From contig NZ_CP004395.1 of NCBI RefSeq assembly GCF_000819565.1, positions 62,001 to 126,000 of the forward strand: a stretch of DNA of 64,000 bases. Direction: 5' to 3'. The notes beneath the pieces were generated by a model, which did no database searches, was not told the origin of the DNA, and worked only from the letters and a program-made list of their open reading frames with translations. How positions within the stretch are numbered: the first letter of the stretch is position 1; every line of letters starts with the position of its first letter. The translations under genes and the position numbers were made by a program. The stretch is from Celeribacter indicus (lineage in GTDB: Bacteria > Pseudomonadota > Alphaproteobacteria > Rhodobacterales > Rhodobacteraceae). Positions 43,128 to 53,169 of the stretch are shown here, one piece after another.

Positions 43128-44509
43128 TCTGGCGGCTCCTACGATCTCTCCGGATCCAACTCGTTCTTCTCATCATTATCGCGTTGGGGATCGCACAGTT
43201 TGTCAGCCTGTGGCTCTTCGCCGATGAACGAAGCCTCGCCATACGGGCTGCTCTTGGGTTTGAGGCAGCTGGACGAGCGGCAAATGTTGCGCGCTTGATT
43301 GAAGAGGCACCCGCTGACCTGCGCCCATCAATTATCCGCGCGGCGAACTCGCCCCTTGTTCGCTTTGACCTCGGGACGAAGCCGCTTGTGCAACATAGCG
43401 ACCATTCGGATGGCGGGTTGGTTGAAACCCGCGTCCGCGCACTCCTGAACGACAGCTACAGTCGCGACATTCGTGTAGAGCTTCACCAGATCCAAGGCGC
43501 GATCCTGCCGCTACCGAACCTGTCGCACGAAATGACCGAGATGCACTTGGCCATGATGCGAGGTGAACTGTCCGCTATCGAGATGAACCTTTCAATTTCG
43601 ATCGCCGGTGGCCAGTGGTTGAACGTAAGTACGCGCTTTGAGCGTCCGCCGATCCAGTGGCCGCTTTATTCCATGCTGACATTTGGTCTGACGGCAATGG
43701 CCCTGTTGGTCGCAGTGAGCTGGTTTGTCATGACCGGACTGCTGGGCCCTCTGCGGCGATTGGCCGGGGCGTCGGAACGATTGGGGCGTGGAGAAGACAT
43801 AGACGCGTTGCCAGAACGGGGACCCCAGGAGGTTCGGGAGCTGACCGCTGGTTTCAACCGCATGCAGGACAGGCTGACACGGTTCGTTGCCGACCGAACG
43901 AGGGTTCTGGCGGCCCTTGGACATGATCTTCGATCTCCGCTTACCGCAATGAGAGTACATTCAGAAATGGTAGAGGAAGACGAAACCCGAGAGAGTCTCG
44001 TCGCAACCGTCGAAGAAATGCAGTCGATGGTGGAAGCAACCCTTACCTTCGCGAAAGGTCTCTCAGGGAACGAACCAATGCAGGATGTTGACCTGCAATC
44101 GTTCCTAGAAGCTCTGCGGGGGGATATGGTCGTACCGTTTGTGCTCTCTGACGGCCCCGAAGTCACGGTTCGATTGCGCCCCAATGCCATTCGACGGGCA
44201 TTGCGAAACGTGATCGAGAACGCGGTGCGCTACGGCGGGTCCGCAACGCTGGGCTGGATATCAGCCGATGGGGAAATAGAAATTTCCGTCACTGACAGAG
44301 GGCCGGGGATTCCAACCGCAGAATTGGAACGCGTATTTGACCCATTCTTCAGGCTTGAAGAAAGCCGATCTCTGGAAACCGGCGGGCATGGGCTGGGCCT
44401 GTCGATCGCAAGGTCCATTCTTCGCGCGCAGGGTGGGGAGATCAGTCTGGCGAACCACCCGGACGGCGGGCTTATCGCGACAATTCGATTGCCAGTTGCT
44501 GAAACATGA
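43124..44509 (+). CDS. Sensor histidine kinase
   Basis: A 461-residue inner-membrane kinase with two helices (about 12-30 and 190-210) and a periplasmic region. It has a HAMP-like region and the HisKA box LGHDLRSPLTAMR (His near 267), then N-box NVIENAVRYG, G1 DRGPGIP and G2 GGHGLGLSIARS. The periplasmic part is acidic and Met/His-poor, so it gives no clear metal motif. It partners the response regulator at 42405. Confidence 0.9.
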   Translation: MIWRLLRSLRIQLVLLIIIALGIAQFVSLWLFADERSLAIRAALGFEAAGRAANVARLIEEAPADLRPSIIRAANSPLVRFDLGTKPLVQHSDHSDGGLVETRVRALLNDSYSRDIRVELHQIQGAILPLPNLSHEMTEMHLAMMRGELSAIEMNLSISIAGGQWLNVSTRFERPPIQWPLYSMLTFGLTAMALLVAVSWFVMTGLLGPLRRLAGASERLGRGEDIDALPERGPQEVRELTAGFNRMQDRLTRFVADRTRVLAALGHDLRSPLTAMRVHSEMVEEDETRESLVATVEEMQSMVEATLTFAKGLSGNEPMQDVDLQSFLEALRGDMVVPFVLSDGPEVTVRLRPNAIRRALRNVIENAVRYGGSATLGWISADGEIEISVTDRGPGIPTAELERVFDPFFRLEESRSLETGGHGLGLSIARSILRAQGGEISLANHPDGGLIATIRLPVAET

Positions 44510-44531
44510 AATGACAGAAAAGGAAACCGAC

Positions 44532-44831
44532 ATGCTTAGACTTACCAACACAACCGCAGCATTCACGCTGTTCGCGACGGCCGCCATGGCGGACCCAGGC
44601 GGAGATTATTACGGCCACATGTGGGGCGGTGGATTTGGAATGCTGGGAGGGCTGATGATGATCGTGTTCTGGGGCGTGATTATTGCGCTGATATTCTTCG
44701 CCGTTCGCTGGTTCAGCGAAAAGGACCGTGTTTCCGGGTCTAGTGCTCAGGACATTCTCAGGGATCGCTTCGCGCGCGGTGAGATTGATGAAGACGAGTA
44801 TCGCAAGCGCAAGGCCGCTTTAGACGACTGA
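44532..44831 (+). CDS. SHOCT-domain small membrane protein
   Basis: A 99-residue protein with a signal-like N-terminus (TAAFTLFATAAMA), a Gly-rich segment (YYGHMWGGGFGMLGG), one membrane helix (LMMIVFWGVIIALIFFAV) and a C-terminal SHOCT motif (ILRDRFARGEIDEDEYRKRK). ATG at 44532 has AAAGG upstream; 44511 is possible. Such proteins are frequent next to copper operons. Function unknown. Confidence 0.75.
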   Translation: MLRLTNTTAAFTLFATAAMADPGGDYYGHMWGGGFGMLGGLMMIVFWGVIIALIFFAVRWFSEKDRVSGSSAQDILRDRFARGEIDEDEYRKRKAALDD

Positions 44832-44878
44832 GAAACTGATCACCAGTCGATCCCACTGCCAAAGATCATGAGGCTCCT

Positions 44879-46879
44879 ATGACCCCGGAACTCGGCCATT
44901 TTGTGCTGGCCCTCGCATTGGCGTTGGCCATCGTCCAATCGACTATTCCTCTTTTCGGCGCGGCCCGGGGCAATCTTCTCTGGATGCGTTCAGCCCGGTC
45001 AACTGCTTTTGGGCAGGTCGTCTTCGTCGGACTTGCCTTTGCCGCCTTGATGCGCGCTTTTGTTGTCTCTGATTTCACTGTTTTGAACGTCGCGAACAAT
45101 TCGCATTCGCTGAAACCAATGATCTTCAAAGTCGCGGCGACTTGGGGAAGTCATGAAGGATCGTTGCTGCTCTGGGTCTTCATTCTGACCATCTTCGGTG
45201 CTGCGGTTGCTGCTTTCGGCTCAAACCTACCGGAAACACTTCGAGCGCGAACTTTGGCAATGCAGGCATGGATCAGCGTCGGGTTTCTGTCCTTCCTTCT
45301 CTTTACATCCAATCCGTTCGAGCGCGTCTTTCCTCCGCCGCTTGATGGCGCTGACCTCAATCCTCTGCTCCAGGATATCGGCCTCGCGATGCACCCGCCG
45401 CTGCTGTATTTTGGATATGTCGGCTTCTCGATCGTCTTTTCGTTTGCAGCCGCAGCCTTGATCGAGGGACGGATCGACACAGCCTGGGCAAGATGGGTTC
45501 GACCCTGGACACTGGCCGCGTGGATCAGCCTGACTGCGGGGATAGCTCTCGGATCGTGGTGGGCATATTACGAACTGGGTTGGGGTGGATGGTGGTTCTG
45601 GGACCCGGTTGAAAATGTCAGTTTTATGCCCTGGCTTCTCGGGACAGCACTTCTCCATTCGGCGATTGTCACTGAAAAGCGTGACGCGTTCAAAAGCTGG
45701 ACAATCCTGCTCGCGATCTTGACGTTTTCGCTGTCACTCCTCGGCACATTTGTGGTTCGGTCTGGCTTGCTGACCTCTGTGCATGCTTTTGCCGTGGATC
45801 CGGAGCGAGGCCTATACATTCTTGGCCTGCTTGCGATTTCAATTGGTGGCTCACTTGCACTCTATGCGTGGCGGGCGCCAATGATGGAAGGTGGCGGGTT
45901 GTTTAAGCCGATTAGTCGAGAGGCAGGGTTGTTGCTAAACAACCTGATCCTGGCTACAGCGACTGGCACGGTTCTGTTCGGTACGCTTTATCCGCTGTTT
46001 CTCGAAGCCGTTTCTGGTGACAAGATTTCCGTCGGTCCGCCGTTCTTCAATGGCGCGTTCGTACCAATGATGCTCCCCTTGGTTTTTGTCATGGGTCTCG
46101 GGCCGTTTTTGTCCTGGAAACGAGCCGATCTGGTCGGAGTGCTTCAACGTGTCCGCTTCGTGGTGGTGCTGGCGGTGCTGGCAACGCTCGCAATTTGGTA
46201 TTTCGCCAAAGGCGGGCCCGTGTTGGCATATCTTTCGATCCTCATCGCGCTTTGGTTGTTTTTTGCTTCCTTACGTGAATGGGCGCTGCGGGTTCGTTTG
46301 TTCGAGGTTCCGCTCCAGGAAAGCATCCGGCGTGCCCGCAATTTGCCCCGCGCGGCGCATGGAATGACGCTCGCTCATGCGGGAGTTGCGGTCTTGATGA
46401 TCGGCATGATTGGCTCTTCGGTTTGGAAATCTGAAGAGATCGCATTTGTAGAGCCCGGCACGAGTGTCAACATTGCGGGATTTGATGTCACATTTGAAGG
46501 TGTGCAGCGCGTTCGTGGCCCGAACTATATTGCGGATCAGGGAACCCTGCGCGTCGAAAGGGGCGGCTCTTTCGTGACGGCTCTCAAACCTGAGCGGCGC
46601 AGCTATCCGGTCGCACAAAGTACGACAACAGAATCGGCGATACGGTCAACCCTGGCGGGAGACCTATACGCTTCGATCACGGAACCCTCTCTGGACAAAG
46701 CCGAAGAGAGCGGTGCCTGGACTCTGCGTATTCTCTATGAGCCATTCGTCGGCTTGCTTTGGTTGGGTGCGGCCATGCTTGTCATAGGCGGCAGTCTGTC
46801 CTTGTCCGATCGCCGCTTCCGTGTCGGGGCACCCCAAAGCTCCAAGGCACGATCCACGAAACCGGTCGCAGCGGAGTGA
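44879..46879 (+). CDS. ccmF: Cytochrome c heme lyase subunit CcmF
   Basis: A 666-residue inner-membrane protein of the CcmF family. It has many helices, the tryptophan-rich WWD motif GWGGWWFWDPVENVSFMPWL, His residues (NVANNSHSL, EGGGLFKP region) for heme, and a large periplasmic C-terminal loop. CcmF takes heme from CcmE and attaches it to apocytochrome c, with CcmH. Followed by ccmG, ccmH and ccmI. No ccmABCDE genes lie in this window, so it would need those from elsewhere. Confidence 0.93.
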   Translation: MTPELGHFVLALALALAIVQSTIPLFGAARGNLLWMRSARSTAFGQVVFVGLAFAALMRAFVVSDFTVLNVANNSHSLKPMIFKVAATWGSHEGSLLLWVFILTIFGAAVAAFGSNLPETLRARTLAMQAWISVGFLSFLLFTSNPFERVFPPPLDGADLNPLLQDIGLAMHPPLLYFGYVGFSIVFSFAAAALIEGRIDTAWARWVRPWTLAAWISLTAGIALGSWWAYYELGWGGWWFWDPVENVSFMPWLLGTALLHSAIVTEKRDAFKSWTILLAILTFSLSLLGTFVVRSGLLTSVHAFAVDPERGLYILGLLAISIGGSLALYAWRAPMMEGGGLFKPISREAGLLLNNLILATATGTVLFGTLYPLFLEAVSGDKISVGPPFFNGAFVPMMLPLVFVMGLGPFLSWKRADLVGVLQRVRFVVVLAVLATLAIWYFAKGGPVLAYLSILIALWLFFASLREWALRVRLFEVPLQESIRRARNLPRAAHGMTLAHAGVAVLMIGMIGSSVWKSEEIAFVEPGTSVNIAGFDVTFEGVQRVRGPNYIADQGTLRVERGGSFVTALKPERRSYPVAQSTTTESAIRSTLAGDLYASITEPSLDKAEESGAWTLRILYEPFVGLLWLGAAMLVIGGSLSLSDRRFRVGAPQSSKARSTKPVAAE

Positions 46880-46882
46880 GCA

Positions 46883-47443
46883 ATGAAACGAGCTGTAGCG
46901 ATTATTCCCTTGGTACTGGCAGTGATTGTCGGCGGATTTTTCTTGTGGGGCCTGAATCCCAATCGTGACCCAAGCGAGATTCCTTCGGTTCTCATTTCTC
47001 AGCCAGCTCCCTCGTTCAATCTCGGGCCGGTGCCGGGTCTTGATGTACAGGGACTGTCTCGGGAAAACCTGCTCGGAAACCCAACGCCAGTCGTCGTCAA
47101 TGTCTTCGCTTCCTGGTGCGTTCCCTGTCGTGCCGAACACGCGGTTCTGAGCGCTTTGGTTGAGCGCGATGGCGTGCGTTTGTTCGGGATCAACTACAAG
47201 GATCAACCCGCAGACGCGGTCAATTGGCTTCGAAATCTCGGGAACCCGTACGAACGTATTGGCTCGGATCTGTCAGGTCGTGCCGGGATCGAGTGGGGGA
47301 TTTCGGGTGTGCCCGAGACATTCATTGTCGGAGGCGATGGAACGGTGCTCTACCGATACGTCGGCCCGATCGTCGGTGAAGAGGCTGTATCAGCCTTTCG
47401 CCAAGCTCTCCGACAAGCGGGTGTGTTAGAGGAGAGGAGCTGA
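46883..47443 (+). CDS. ccmG: Thiol:disulfide interchange protein CcmG/DsbE
   Basis: A 186-residue membrane-anchored thioredoxin-like protein (helix 5-22). The active site is WCVPC in VNVFASWCVPCRAEH, and the cis-Pro loop is SGVPETFIV. It keeps the apocytochrome heme site reduced, with electrons from CcdA, which is also encoded here (4120-4854). It starts 3 bases after ccmF. Confidence 0.92.
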   Translation: MKRAVAIIPLVLAVIVGGFFLWGLNPNRDPSEIPSVLISQPAPSFNLGPVPGLDVQGLSRENLLGNPTPVVVNVFASWCVPCRAEHAVLSALVERDGVRLFGINYKDQPADAVNWLRNLGNPYERIGSDLSGRAGIEWGISGVPETFIVGGDGTVLYRYVGPIVGEEAVSAFRQALRQAGVLEERS

Positions 47444-47444
47444 C

Positions 47445-47915
47445 ATGCGTAGTTTCTTCCTTGTGTTGGCACTCATCATGCCAATGTCTGCGCAGGCTGT
47501 TGAGCCCGACGAAATCCTCTCCGATCCAATCCTCGAGGCTCGGGCACGGGAGGTTTCCAGGCAGCTTCGCTGCGTAGTTTGCCAAAATCAGGATATTGAC
47601 AGCTCGAACGCCGGCGTTGCGCGCGACCTACGACTTTTGGTCCGGGAACGGTTGGTTGCGGGTGACACGAACGAAGATGCAATTGCTTTCATCCAAGCGA
47701 GATACGGCGACTACGTTCTACTGAAGCCTCCGTTTAAACCCGAGACCTACGCTCTCTGGTTTACCCCCCCACTCCTTGGGCTCTTGGCTCTGGGGATCGG
47801 TGGCGGCATCCTGATGGGCTCTCGAAAAAGAAAAAAAATCGCAGACCTGAGCGATGACGAGGAGGCCGAGGTCGCACGCATTTTCACTTCATCCAGCGAA
47901 GGGGACCACCGATGA
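47445..47915 (+). CDS. ccmH: Cytochrome c biogenesis protein CcmH
   Basis: A 156-residue membrane protein with a signal (LVLALIMPMSAQA), the redox motif LRCVVCQNQDI (two Cys), and a C-terminal helix (LLGLLALGIGGGIL). It reduces apocytochrome and assembles with CcmF. It begins 1 base after ccmG and overlaps ccmI by 4 bases. Confidence 0.92.
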   Translation: MRSFFLVLALIMPMSAQAVEPDEILSDPILEARAREVSRQLRCVVCQNQDIDSSNAGVARDLRLLVRERLVAGDTNEDAIAFIQARYGDYVLLKPPFKPETYALWFTPPLLGLLALGIGGGILMGSRKRKKIADLSDDEEAEVARIFTSSSEGDHR

Positions 47916-49075
47916 TATGGATTGCAATGGCAGTCCTCGCCTTGACTGCCTCAGGGATTGTTGCGGCTTCGGCGTGGAAGCCTGCCTTGGTGCAAGGTCC
48001 GGCCGAAGACAGGACTCTCGCAGTTTTGAAGGACCAGTTGTCTGAAGTCGATCGGGATGCTGAACGCGGCCTGCTTTCAGTCGCAGAGGCGCATGCGGCG
48101 CGACAGGAAATCAAGCGGCGGGTTCTCTCCGTGGGGAGAGTAAAAAACACCGGGGAATCCAGCGGCGGCGGCAGGGTCATACTCATGGCTGCTGCGGTCT
48201 TTGTGCCGCTGTTCGCGGCGGGGTATTACAGTTTTGCTGGAGCGCCAAACCTATCCAGCATCGCTTTCGAGGATCGCCAGGCAGAGGTCGCGCAAAATCG
48301 TGAAATCGAAGCGTTGGCGCAGAAGCTATTGCAGCGGTTGCAGGCGGATTCAGAAGGCGGAGCCTTGGAGGGCTGGATGCTCCTTGGACAGACCTTCATG
48401 AAATTGGGCCGCGCTTCGGATGCCGCATCGGCCTACGAGCGTGCAACACAATCCATGAATGCCGATTCTGCTGTGTTTTCGATCTATGCGGAAGCTCTCA
48501 TCGTTTCCGAACAGGGGATCGTGACACCCCAAGCGAAGCGGGCCATTGCAAGAGCACTTGAGCTCGATCCGACCAATCCTGCTGGAACTTTTTACGATGC
48601 TGTCGGGCTTGCGCAAGCGGGTGCGAATGAGCAGGCCTACAATCGTCTTCTCACGCGATTGGACGAAGTGGATGGGTTCGCACCCTGGATGGAAACATTT
48701 GTCGCGGAAGCAAACCGGATAGGTGCGGCACTAGGCCGAGCGCCTATCAGTTTGTCGGATTATGCTCCAGTAATGTCAGGCAATTCGCCCGGCCCCACTG
48801 CTGCAGATGTCGAAGCGGCCAGCCAGATGGATGATGTCGATCGAGATGCATTTATCCGATCCATGGTGGAACGTTTGGCAACACGCCTTGAGGCTGAACC
48901 AGACGATATCGATGGATGGATGCGTCTTGGCAGGGCCTACAGGGTGCTCGGCGAAACTGACCTCGCCTTGAACGCGTACAGTCGAGCCAAAGAGCTATTG
49001 GTGCCCGTTTCCTCCGAAGACCCGCGCCAAAGTGTCATTTTGCAGTCCTTGGAAGAACTCCAGTCGGGCCAATAG
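47912..49075 (+). CDS. ccmI: Cytochrome c biogenesis protein CcmI (TPR)
   Basis: A 387-residue protein with two membrane helices (1-20 and about 90-105) around a cytoplasmic helical loop (DRTLAVLKDQLSEVDRDAER), and a periplasmic C-terminal TPR domain (GGALEGWMLLGQTFMKLGRA; DDIDGWMRLGRAYRVLGE). It chaperones apocytochrome c to the heme lyase. Full length and in the standard order F-G-H-I. Confidence 0.9.
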   Translation: MIWIAMAVLALTASGIVAASAWKPALVQGPAEDRTLAVLKDQLSEVDRDAERGLLSVAEAHAARQEIKRRVLSVGRVKNTGESSGGGRVILMAAAVFVPLFAAGYYSFAGAPNLSSIAFEDRQAEVAQNREIEALAQKLLQRLQADSEGGALEGWMLLGQTFMKLGRASDAASAYERATQSMNADSAVFSIYAEALIVSEQGIVTPQAKRAIARALELDPTNPAGTFYDAVGLAQAGANEQAYNRLLTRLDEVDGFAPWMETFVAEANRIGAALGRAPISLSDYAPVMSGNSPGPTAADVEAASQMDDVDRDAFIRSMVERLATRLEAEPDDIDGWMRLGRAYRVLGETDLALNAYSRAKELLVPVSSEDPRQSVILQSLEELQSGQ

Positions 49076-49166
49076 CCCGCGGAAGCTTCACTCGCGATGA
49101 ACAAACCATGAGAGAGCACGAACGGCGTATGTGCACGATCCGACCTCACCCGAATGACTAGAAAGA

Positions 49167-50078
49167 ATGTCCATGCCTTTGTCCGCACTTCCGTTCCCAA
49201 ATATCGGGCCGGATATATTTTCGGTTGAGATCGGCACGTTTACGTTGACTCTCCGCTGGTATGCGTTGGCCTATATCATCGGCCTTCTCGTCGGCTGGAG
49301 AATTTGTGTTGCCACGGTCAAACGCGCCGCTCTGTGGCCTGCATCGGGCGCCCCGCTAACACCGCGCCAAATTGAGGATCTTTTGACCTGGATTATCATC
49401 GGGGTGATCGTTGGCGGGCGGTTAGGGTTCGTGATGTTCTATCAGCGCGGGTTCTATCTTGCCAATCCGTTAGAAATTCTGAAGGTCTGGCAAGGGGGAA
49501 TGTCATTTCATGGTGGGTTTGCTGGAGTAACCATTGCCGCGCTTGTTTATGGCATCCGTCAGCGTATGCCGCTCCTGAGCATGGCTGACCTTCTCGCTCT
49601 GGCAACGCCTCCGGGCTTGTTCTTGGGCCGGATCGCAAATTTCATAAACAATGAACTATGGGGCCGCCCATCGGACATGCCCTGGGCCGTCATATTTCCC
49701 GGTGACGCAGCGCAATCATGCCCGGGAATAACCGACATTTGCGCACGGCATCCTTCGCAACTGTACGAAGCCCTTTTGGAAGGCCTGTTGCTTGGCTTCG
49801 CTCTCCTATTCCTTGCGTGGCGGCGCGGATGGCTTAGGACACCAGGGGCAATTTGCGGGCTCTTCCTGGCCGGATATGGTTTTGCGAGAAGTTTTGTAGA
49901 GTTGTTTCGCCAGCCCGACGCTCAATTCGCAGACGTGAACAATCCGATTGGGTATGTTGTGCAGTTTGGTGACTGGGGGCTTACGATGGGGCAAGTCCTT
50001 TCCTTGCCGATGTTAGCCGCGGGATTTGGATTACTTTGGCTGGCGCAGAAGCGGTCCGCCATAGGATCGGCATCTTAG
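49167..50078 (+). CDS. lgt: Prolipoprotein diacylglyceryl transferase
   Basis: A 303-residue polytopic enzyme that catalyses the first step of lipoprotein lipidation. The Lgt signature [20 protein letters not shown], the N-terminal [12 protein letters not shown] and the [12 protein letters not shown] loop are present, as is [13 protein letters not shown]. It is probably still in the ccm transcription unit, although a 91-base gap precedes it. LspA and Lnt are encoded at 11.3-13.4 kb. All three lipoprotein enzymes in one accessory region is unusual. Confidence 0.93.
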   Translation: MSMPLSALPFPNIGPDIFSVEIGTFTLTLRWYALAYIIGLLVGWRICVATVKRAALWPASGAPLTPRQIEDLLTWIIIGVIVGGRLGFVMFYQRGFYLANPLEILKVWQGGMSFHGGFAGVTIAALVYGIRQRMPLLSMADLLALATPPGLFLGRIANFINNELWGRPSDMPWAVIFPGDAAQSCPGITDICARHPSQLYEALLEGLLLGFALLFLAWRRGWLRTPGAICGLFLAGYGFARSFVELFRQPDAQFADVNNPIGYVVQFGDWGLTMGQVLSLPMLAAGFGLLWLAQKRSAIGSAS

Positions 50079-50135
50079 GGCGCAAATGAAACTTTCGACG
50101 CATTGCCTTATTCTACTGCGATATCCCCTGACGCT

Positions 50136-50618
50136 TCAGTCGTGATCCTCCTCACCCATTTGGTGCATCATTTCTTCAATCTTTTCGGGGATGTCGCCGG
50201 CAGAGAATGCCTTCTGTTCTTCGGAATCGTGAACGAACGCGATGATATCGGCAAGCTCCTGACCTGTGAATTCAATTTGCCCGCCGAGCTCATCCTCTTG
50301 GGCAGCGACCATCGCCGGCGCGCCGCGCCACATTCGGGCGGCAAATTCAAACGGGTTCATTGGCAGGTCCATATACGCTGCATCAAGGGCGGGGGCATCC
50401 TCGCCTCCGACCCCGTTGATAGAATGACAAACGACACAGCCTTTCGAGGCGAACAGCGCACGCCCCTTGGCTGCATCCATGTTTGGCAGGAACAGTCCGG
50501 AGCTCATCATCTGACTCATCGCCCCATTATCTGTCATATGCCCGCTGTCTTGGGCGCCGACTGGCAGCCCCCACACCACAGCAATGGCTAAGATCATCTG
50601 TCTGGAAATGTAGGTCAT
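50136..50618 (-). CDS. Class I cytochrome c
   Basis: A 160-residue periplasmic protein with a signal peptide (LAIAVVWGLPVGAQ) and one heme site CVVCH in LFASKGCVVCHSINGVGGE (about residues 61-65), with the axial Met probably in the NPFEFAARMWRGAPAM region. A C-terminal Met- and His-containing helix follows. It is downstream of the copper ATPase gene on the same strand, about 120 bases beyond its end, so it is either co-transcribed or separately expressed. Confidence 0.87.
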   Translation of the reverse strand: MTYISRQMILAIAVVWGLPVGAQDSGHMTDNGAMSQMMSSGLFLPNMDAAKGRALFASKGCVVCHSINGVGGEDAPALDAAYMDLPMNPFEFAARMWRGAPAMVAAQEDELGGQIEFTGQELADIIAFVHDSEEQKAFSAGDIPEKIEEMMHQMGEEDHD

Positions 50619-50739
50619 TTTGGTCTCCTTGGTTTGCAGGTGATTGTCTGAACGCTGTTGCCCCTTCTCCGGCGATGGATTGTACCCAATACTGTTTATT
50701 GAACGGTCTGATGGACCTCGCGATCGTTCTTGTTTCCCC

Positions 50740-53100
50740 TCAAATCTGCGCGCGCCGTAGCCGAAGGGAGTTTAGGACGACCGAGATTGAGGAAGCGCTC
50801 ATGGCAAAGGCCGCAAACATCGGACTGATCAAGATCCCGAGGAATGGGAACAAGATCCCCGCAGCGACGGGCACGCCCGCAGTGTTGTAGATCAGAGCAA
50901 AGAACAGGTTCTGGCGTATGTTCCGCATGGTCGCGCGGGCGAGTTTGCGCGCACGCACGATACCGTCGAGGTTCCCTTTGACGAGCGTGAACCCTGCGCT
51001 CTCAATGGCCACATCGGCGCCGGTGCCCATGGCAATCCCGACATCGGCCTGAGCCAGGGCAGGTGCATCGTTGACACCGTCGCCGGCCATGGCAACCTTG
51101 TGCCCCTTGGCCTGAAGTTCCTTGATGATCTTCGCTTTGTCTTCCGGCATCACATCGGCGCGGATCTCGTCGATGCCTAGACTGGACGCGACGGCCCTAG
51201 CGGTACGCTCATTGTCTCCCGTCGCCATGATAATACGGAACCCAAGTGCGTGCAGTTCCTTCAGGGCGGCCGGTGTGGTCGCCTTTACCGGGTCTGCGAC
51301 GCTGACAAGACCGGCAACGTCATTCTCGACGACGACAAACATAACCGTTTCGCCATTATCCCGACGGGCATCCGCCTTGTCCCGAAGCTCTGCTGCATCA
51401 AGTCCGAGGTCAGTCAGGAGTTTCACGTTGCCGAGCGCCACTACCCGCCCGTCCACCGTGCCTTTGACGCCCTTGCCGGTGACCGCCTCGAAGGCGTCGG
51501 CTTTTGCCAGGTCGACGCCACGCTCTTCAGCACCGCGTACGATGGCTTCCGCGAGAGGATGCTCGGAGCCGCGTTCCAGCGATGCGGCAAGCCGAAGCAC
51601 TTCTACCTCATCGTGACCCGGTTCAGGGTAGACGCCGACAAGTTTCGGCTTGCCTTCCGTCAGCGTGCCGGTCTTGTCGACGATCAGGGTATCGACCTTC
51701 TCGAACCGTTCCAGTGCCTCTGCATTCCTGATCAGGACACCCGCCTGCGCGCCGCGCCCCGTCGCCGTCATGATAGACATCGGTGTCGCAAGGCCGAGGG
51801 CACAGGGACAAGCGATGATGAGAACGGCAACGGCCGCAATAAGAGCATAGGAAAGGGCCGGGACCGGGCCCCAAATGGCCCAGCCAATGAAGGCCAGCAC
51901 GGCGATGCCAATAACTGCAGGCACGAAATATCCGGAGACCTTGTCGGCGTATTTCTGGATCGGCGCGCGAGACCGCTGCGCATTGGCCACCATCTCGACG
52001 ATTTGGCTCAGCATCGTGTCGGCGCCGACGCGCGTCGCCTCCATGATCAGGCTGCCGGTTCCGTTGATCGTGGCGCCCGTTACAGGGTCTCCTCCGACCT
52101 TTTCTACCGGTACCGGCTCGCCCGTGATCATGCTTTCGTCAACTGAGGACCTGCCTTCGACGACCATACCATCGACCGGCACCTTGTCACCGGGTCGCAC
52201 ACGTAGTCGGTCGCCGACCTGGACCTGTTCCAATGGAACCTCTTCCTCGCTTCCGTCGTCGCGGATAATACGTGCCGTCTTGGCGGCCATATCCAGAAGA
52301 GCACGGATCGCCTTGCCAGTGCCTTCGCGAGCGCGCAGCTCCATCACCTGTCCCACAAGGACCAGCGTGACGATCACAGCCGCCGCCTCGAAATAGACGC
52401 CGACATGCCCTTCGGCATCCCGGAACCCATCGGGGAATATGCCCGGTGCCAGGACGGCGATGATGCTGAACAGCCATGCGGCGCTTACACCCATGGCAAT
52501 GAGACTGAACATATTGAGGTTCCTTGTCCGGAACGAGTTCCAGCCACGAACAAGGAAAGGCCAGCCGGACCAAAAGACAACGGGTGTCCCGAGCGCGAGT
52601 TCGACCCAGAGGGTGACGCGTTCACCGAATATCTCGCGCACCCCGCTCAGGCCAAGATAGGGGCCCATGGTCAGCACAAGGAGCGGTACGGTCAAAATGG
52701 CCCCCACCCAGAAACGACGGCTGAAGTCCACAAGCTCCGGGTTCGGGCCTTCCGCTTCCATGGCGGCCGATTCCAGTTCCAGCCCCATACCGCAGATCGG
52801 ACAAGACCCGGGATGCGTCTGGCGCACCTGAGGGTGCATCGGACAGGTATAAACCGGGCCAGTGTAGTCGTTGGGAACCGAGTCCAAGTGGTTTGGCTCC
52901 ACCGCGTCGCCCGTGTGCTGATGATGGGCGTGGTGTTGCGAGGGCTCGCCCTCCGGCACCAGATGCATCTGGCATTTCGGGCAATCTCCCGGTTCGGCGC
53001 GGCGTACCTCGGGGTGCATCGGGCAAGTGAAGACCGTGCCCGCGTAGCCAGAAGGAACTTGATCGTCAGATCCGTTGGCATGTTCGTGATGGTTGTTCAT
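50740..53100 (-). CDS. copA: Copper-translocating P1B-type ATPase with two N-terminal HMBD domains
   Basis: A 786-residue pump. The N-terminus is His-rich and carries two heavy-metal-binding modules of the CPMHP type ([20 protein letters not shown] and [20 protein letters not shown]) instead of the usual GMTCxxC HMA domain. The core has [31 protein letters not shown] and eight helices, typical of CopA/SilP-like exporters. A CueR-type promoter lies upstream. It would move Cu(I), and perhaps Ag(I), from the cytoplasm to the periplasm. Confidence 0.92.
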   Translation of the reverse strand: MNNHHEHANGSDDQVPSGYAGTVFTCPMHPEVRRAEPGDCPKCQMHLVPEGEPSQHHAHHQHTGDAVEPNHLDSVPNDYTGPVYTCPMHPQVRQTHPGSCPICGMGLELESAAMEAEGPNPELVDFSRRFWVGAILTVPLLVLTMGPYLGLSGVREIFGERVTLWVELALGTPVVFWSGWPFLVRGWNSFRTRNLNMFSLIAMGVSAAWLFSIIAVLAPGIFPDGFRDAEGHVGVYFEAAAVIVTLVLVGQVMELRAREGTGKAIRALLDMAAKTARIIRDDGSEEEVPLEQVQVGDRLRVRPGDKVPVDGMVVEGRSSVDESMITGEPVPVEKVGGDPVTGATINGTGSLIMEATRVGADTMLSQIVEMVANAQRSRAPIQKYADKVSGYFVPAVIGIAVLAFIGWAIWGPVPALSYALIAAVAVLIIACPCALGLATPMSIMTATGRGAQAGVLIRNAEALERFEKVDTLIVDKTGTLTEGKPKLVGVYPEPGHDEVEVLRLAASLERGSEHPLAEAIVRGAEERGVDLAKADAFEAVTGKGVKGTVDGRVVALGNVKLLTDLGLDAAELRDKADARRDNGETVMFVVVENDVAGLVSVADPVKATTPAALKELHALGFRIIMATGDNERTARAVASSLGIDEIRADVMPEDKAKIIKELQAKGHKVAMAGDGVNDAPALAQADVGIAMGTGADVAIESAGFTLVKGNLDGIVRARKLARATMRNIRQNLFFALIYNTAGVPVAAGILFPFLGILISPMFAAFAMSASSISVVLNSLRLRRAQI

Positions 53101-53138
53101 TCGGGGATCCTTTCCCGTATTTCTAGCTCATTGCCTCA

Positions 53139-53169
53139 AACCTAATTCTTCCAGTAACTGGAAGGTCAA
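53139..53169 (-). promoter_or_regulatory. CueR-type promoter/operator of the copper ATPase
   Basis: Minus strand: -35 TTGACC (53169-53164), 19-bp spacer TTCCAGTTACTGGAAGAAT, -10 TAGGTT (53144-53139). The near-perfect dyad CTTCCAGTTACTGGAAG is the established CueR-type site. No CueR-like gene is in the window; it must act from elsewhere. Confidence 0.8.
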
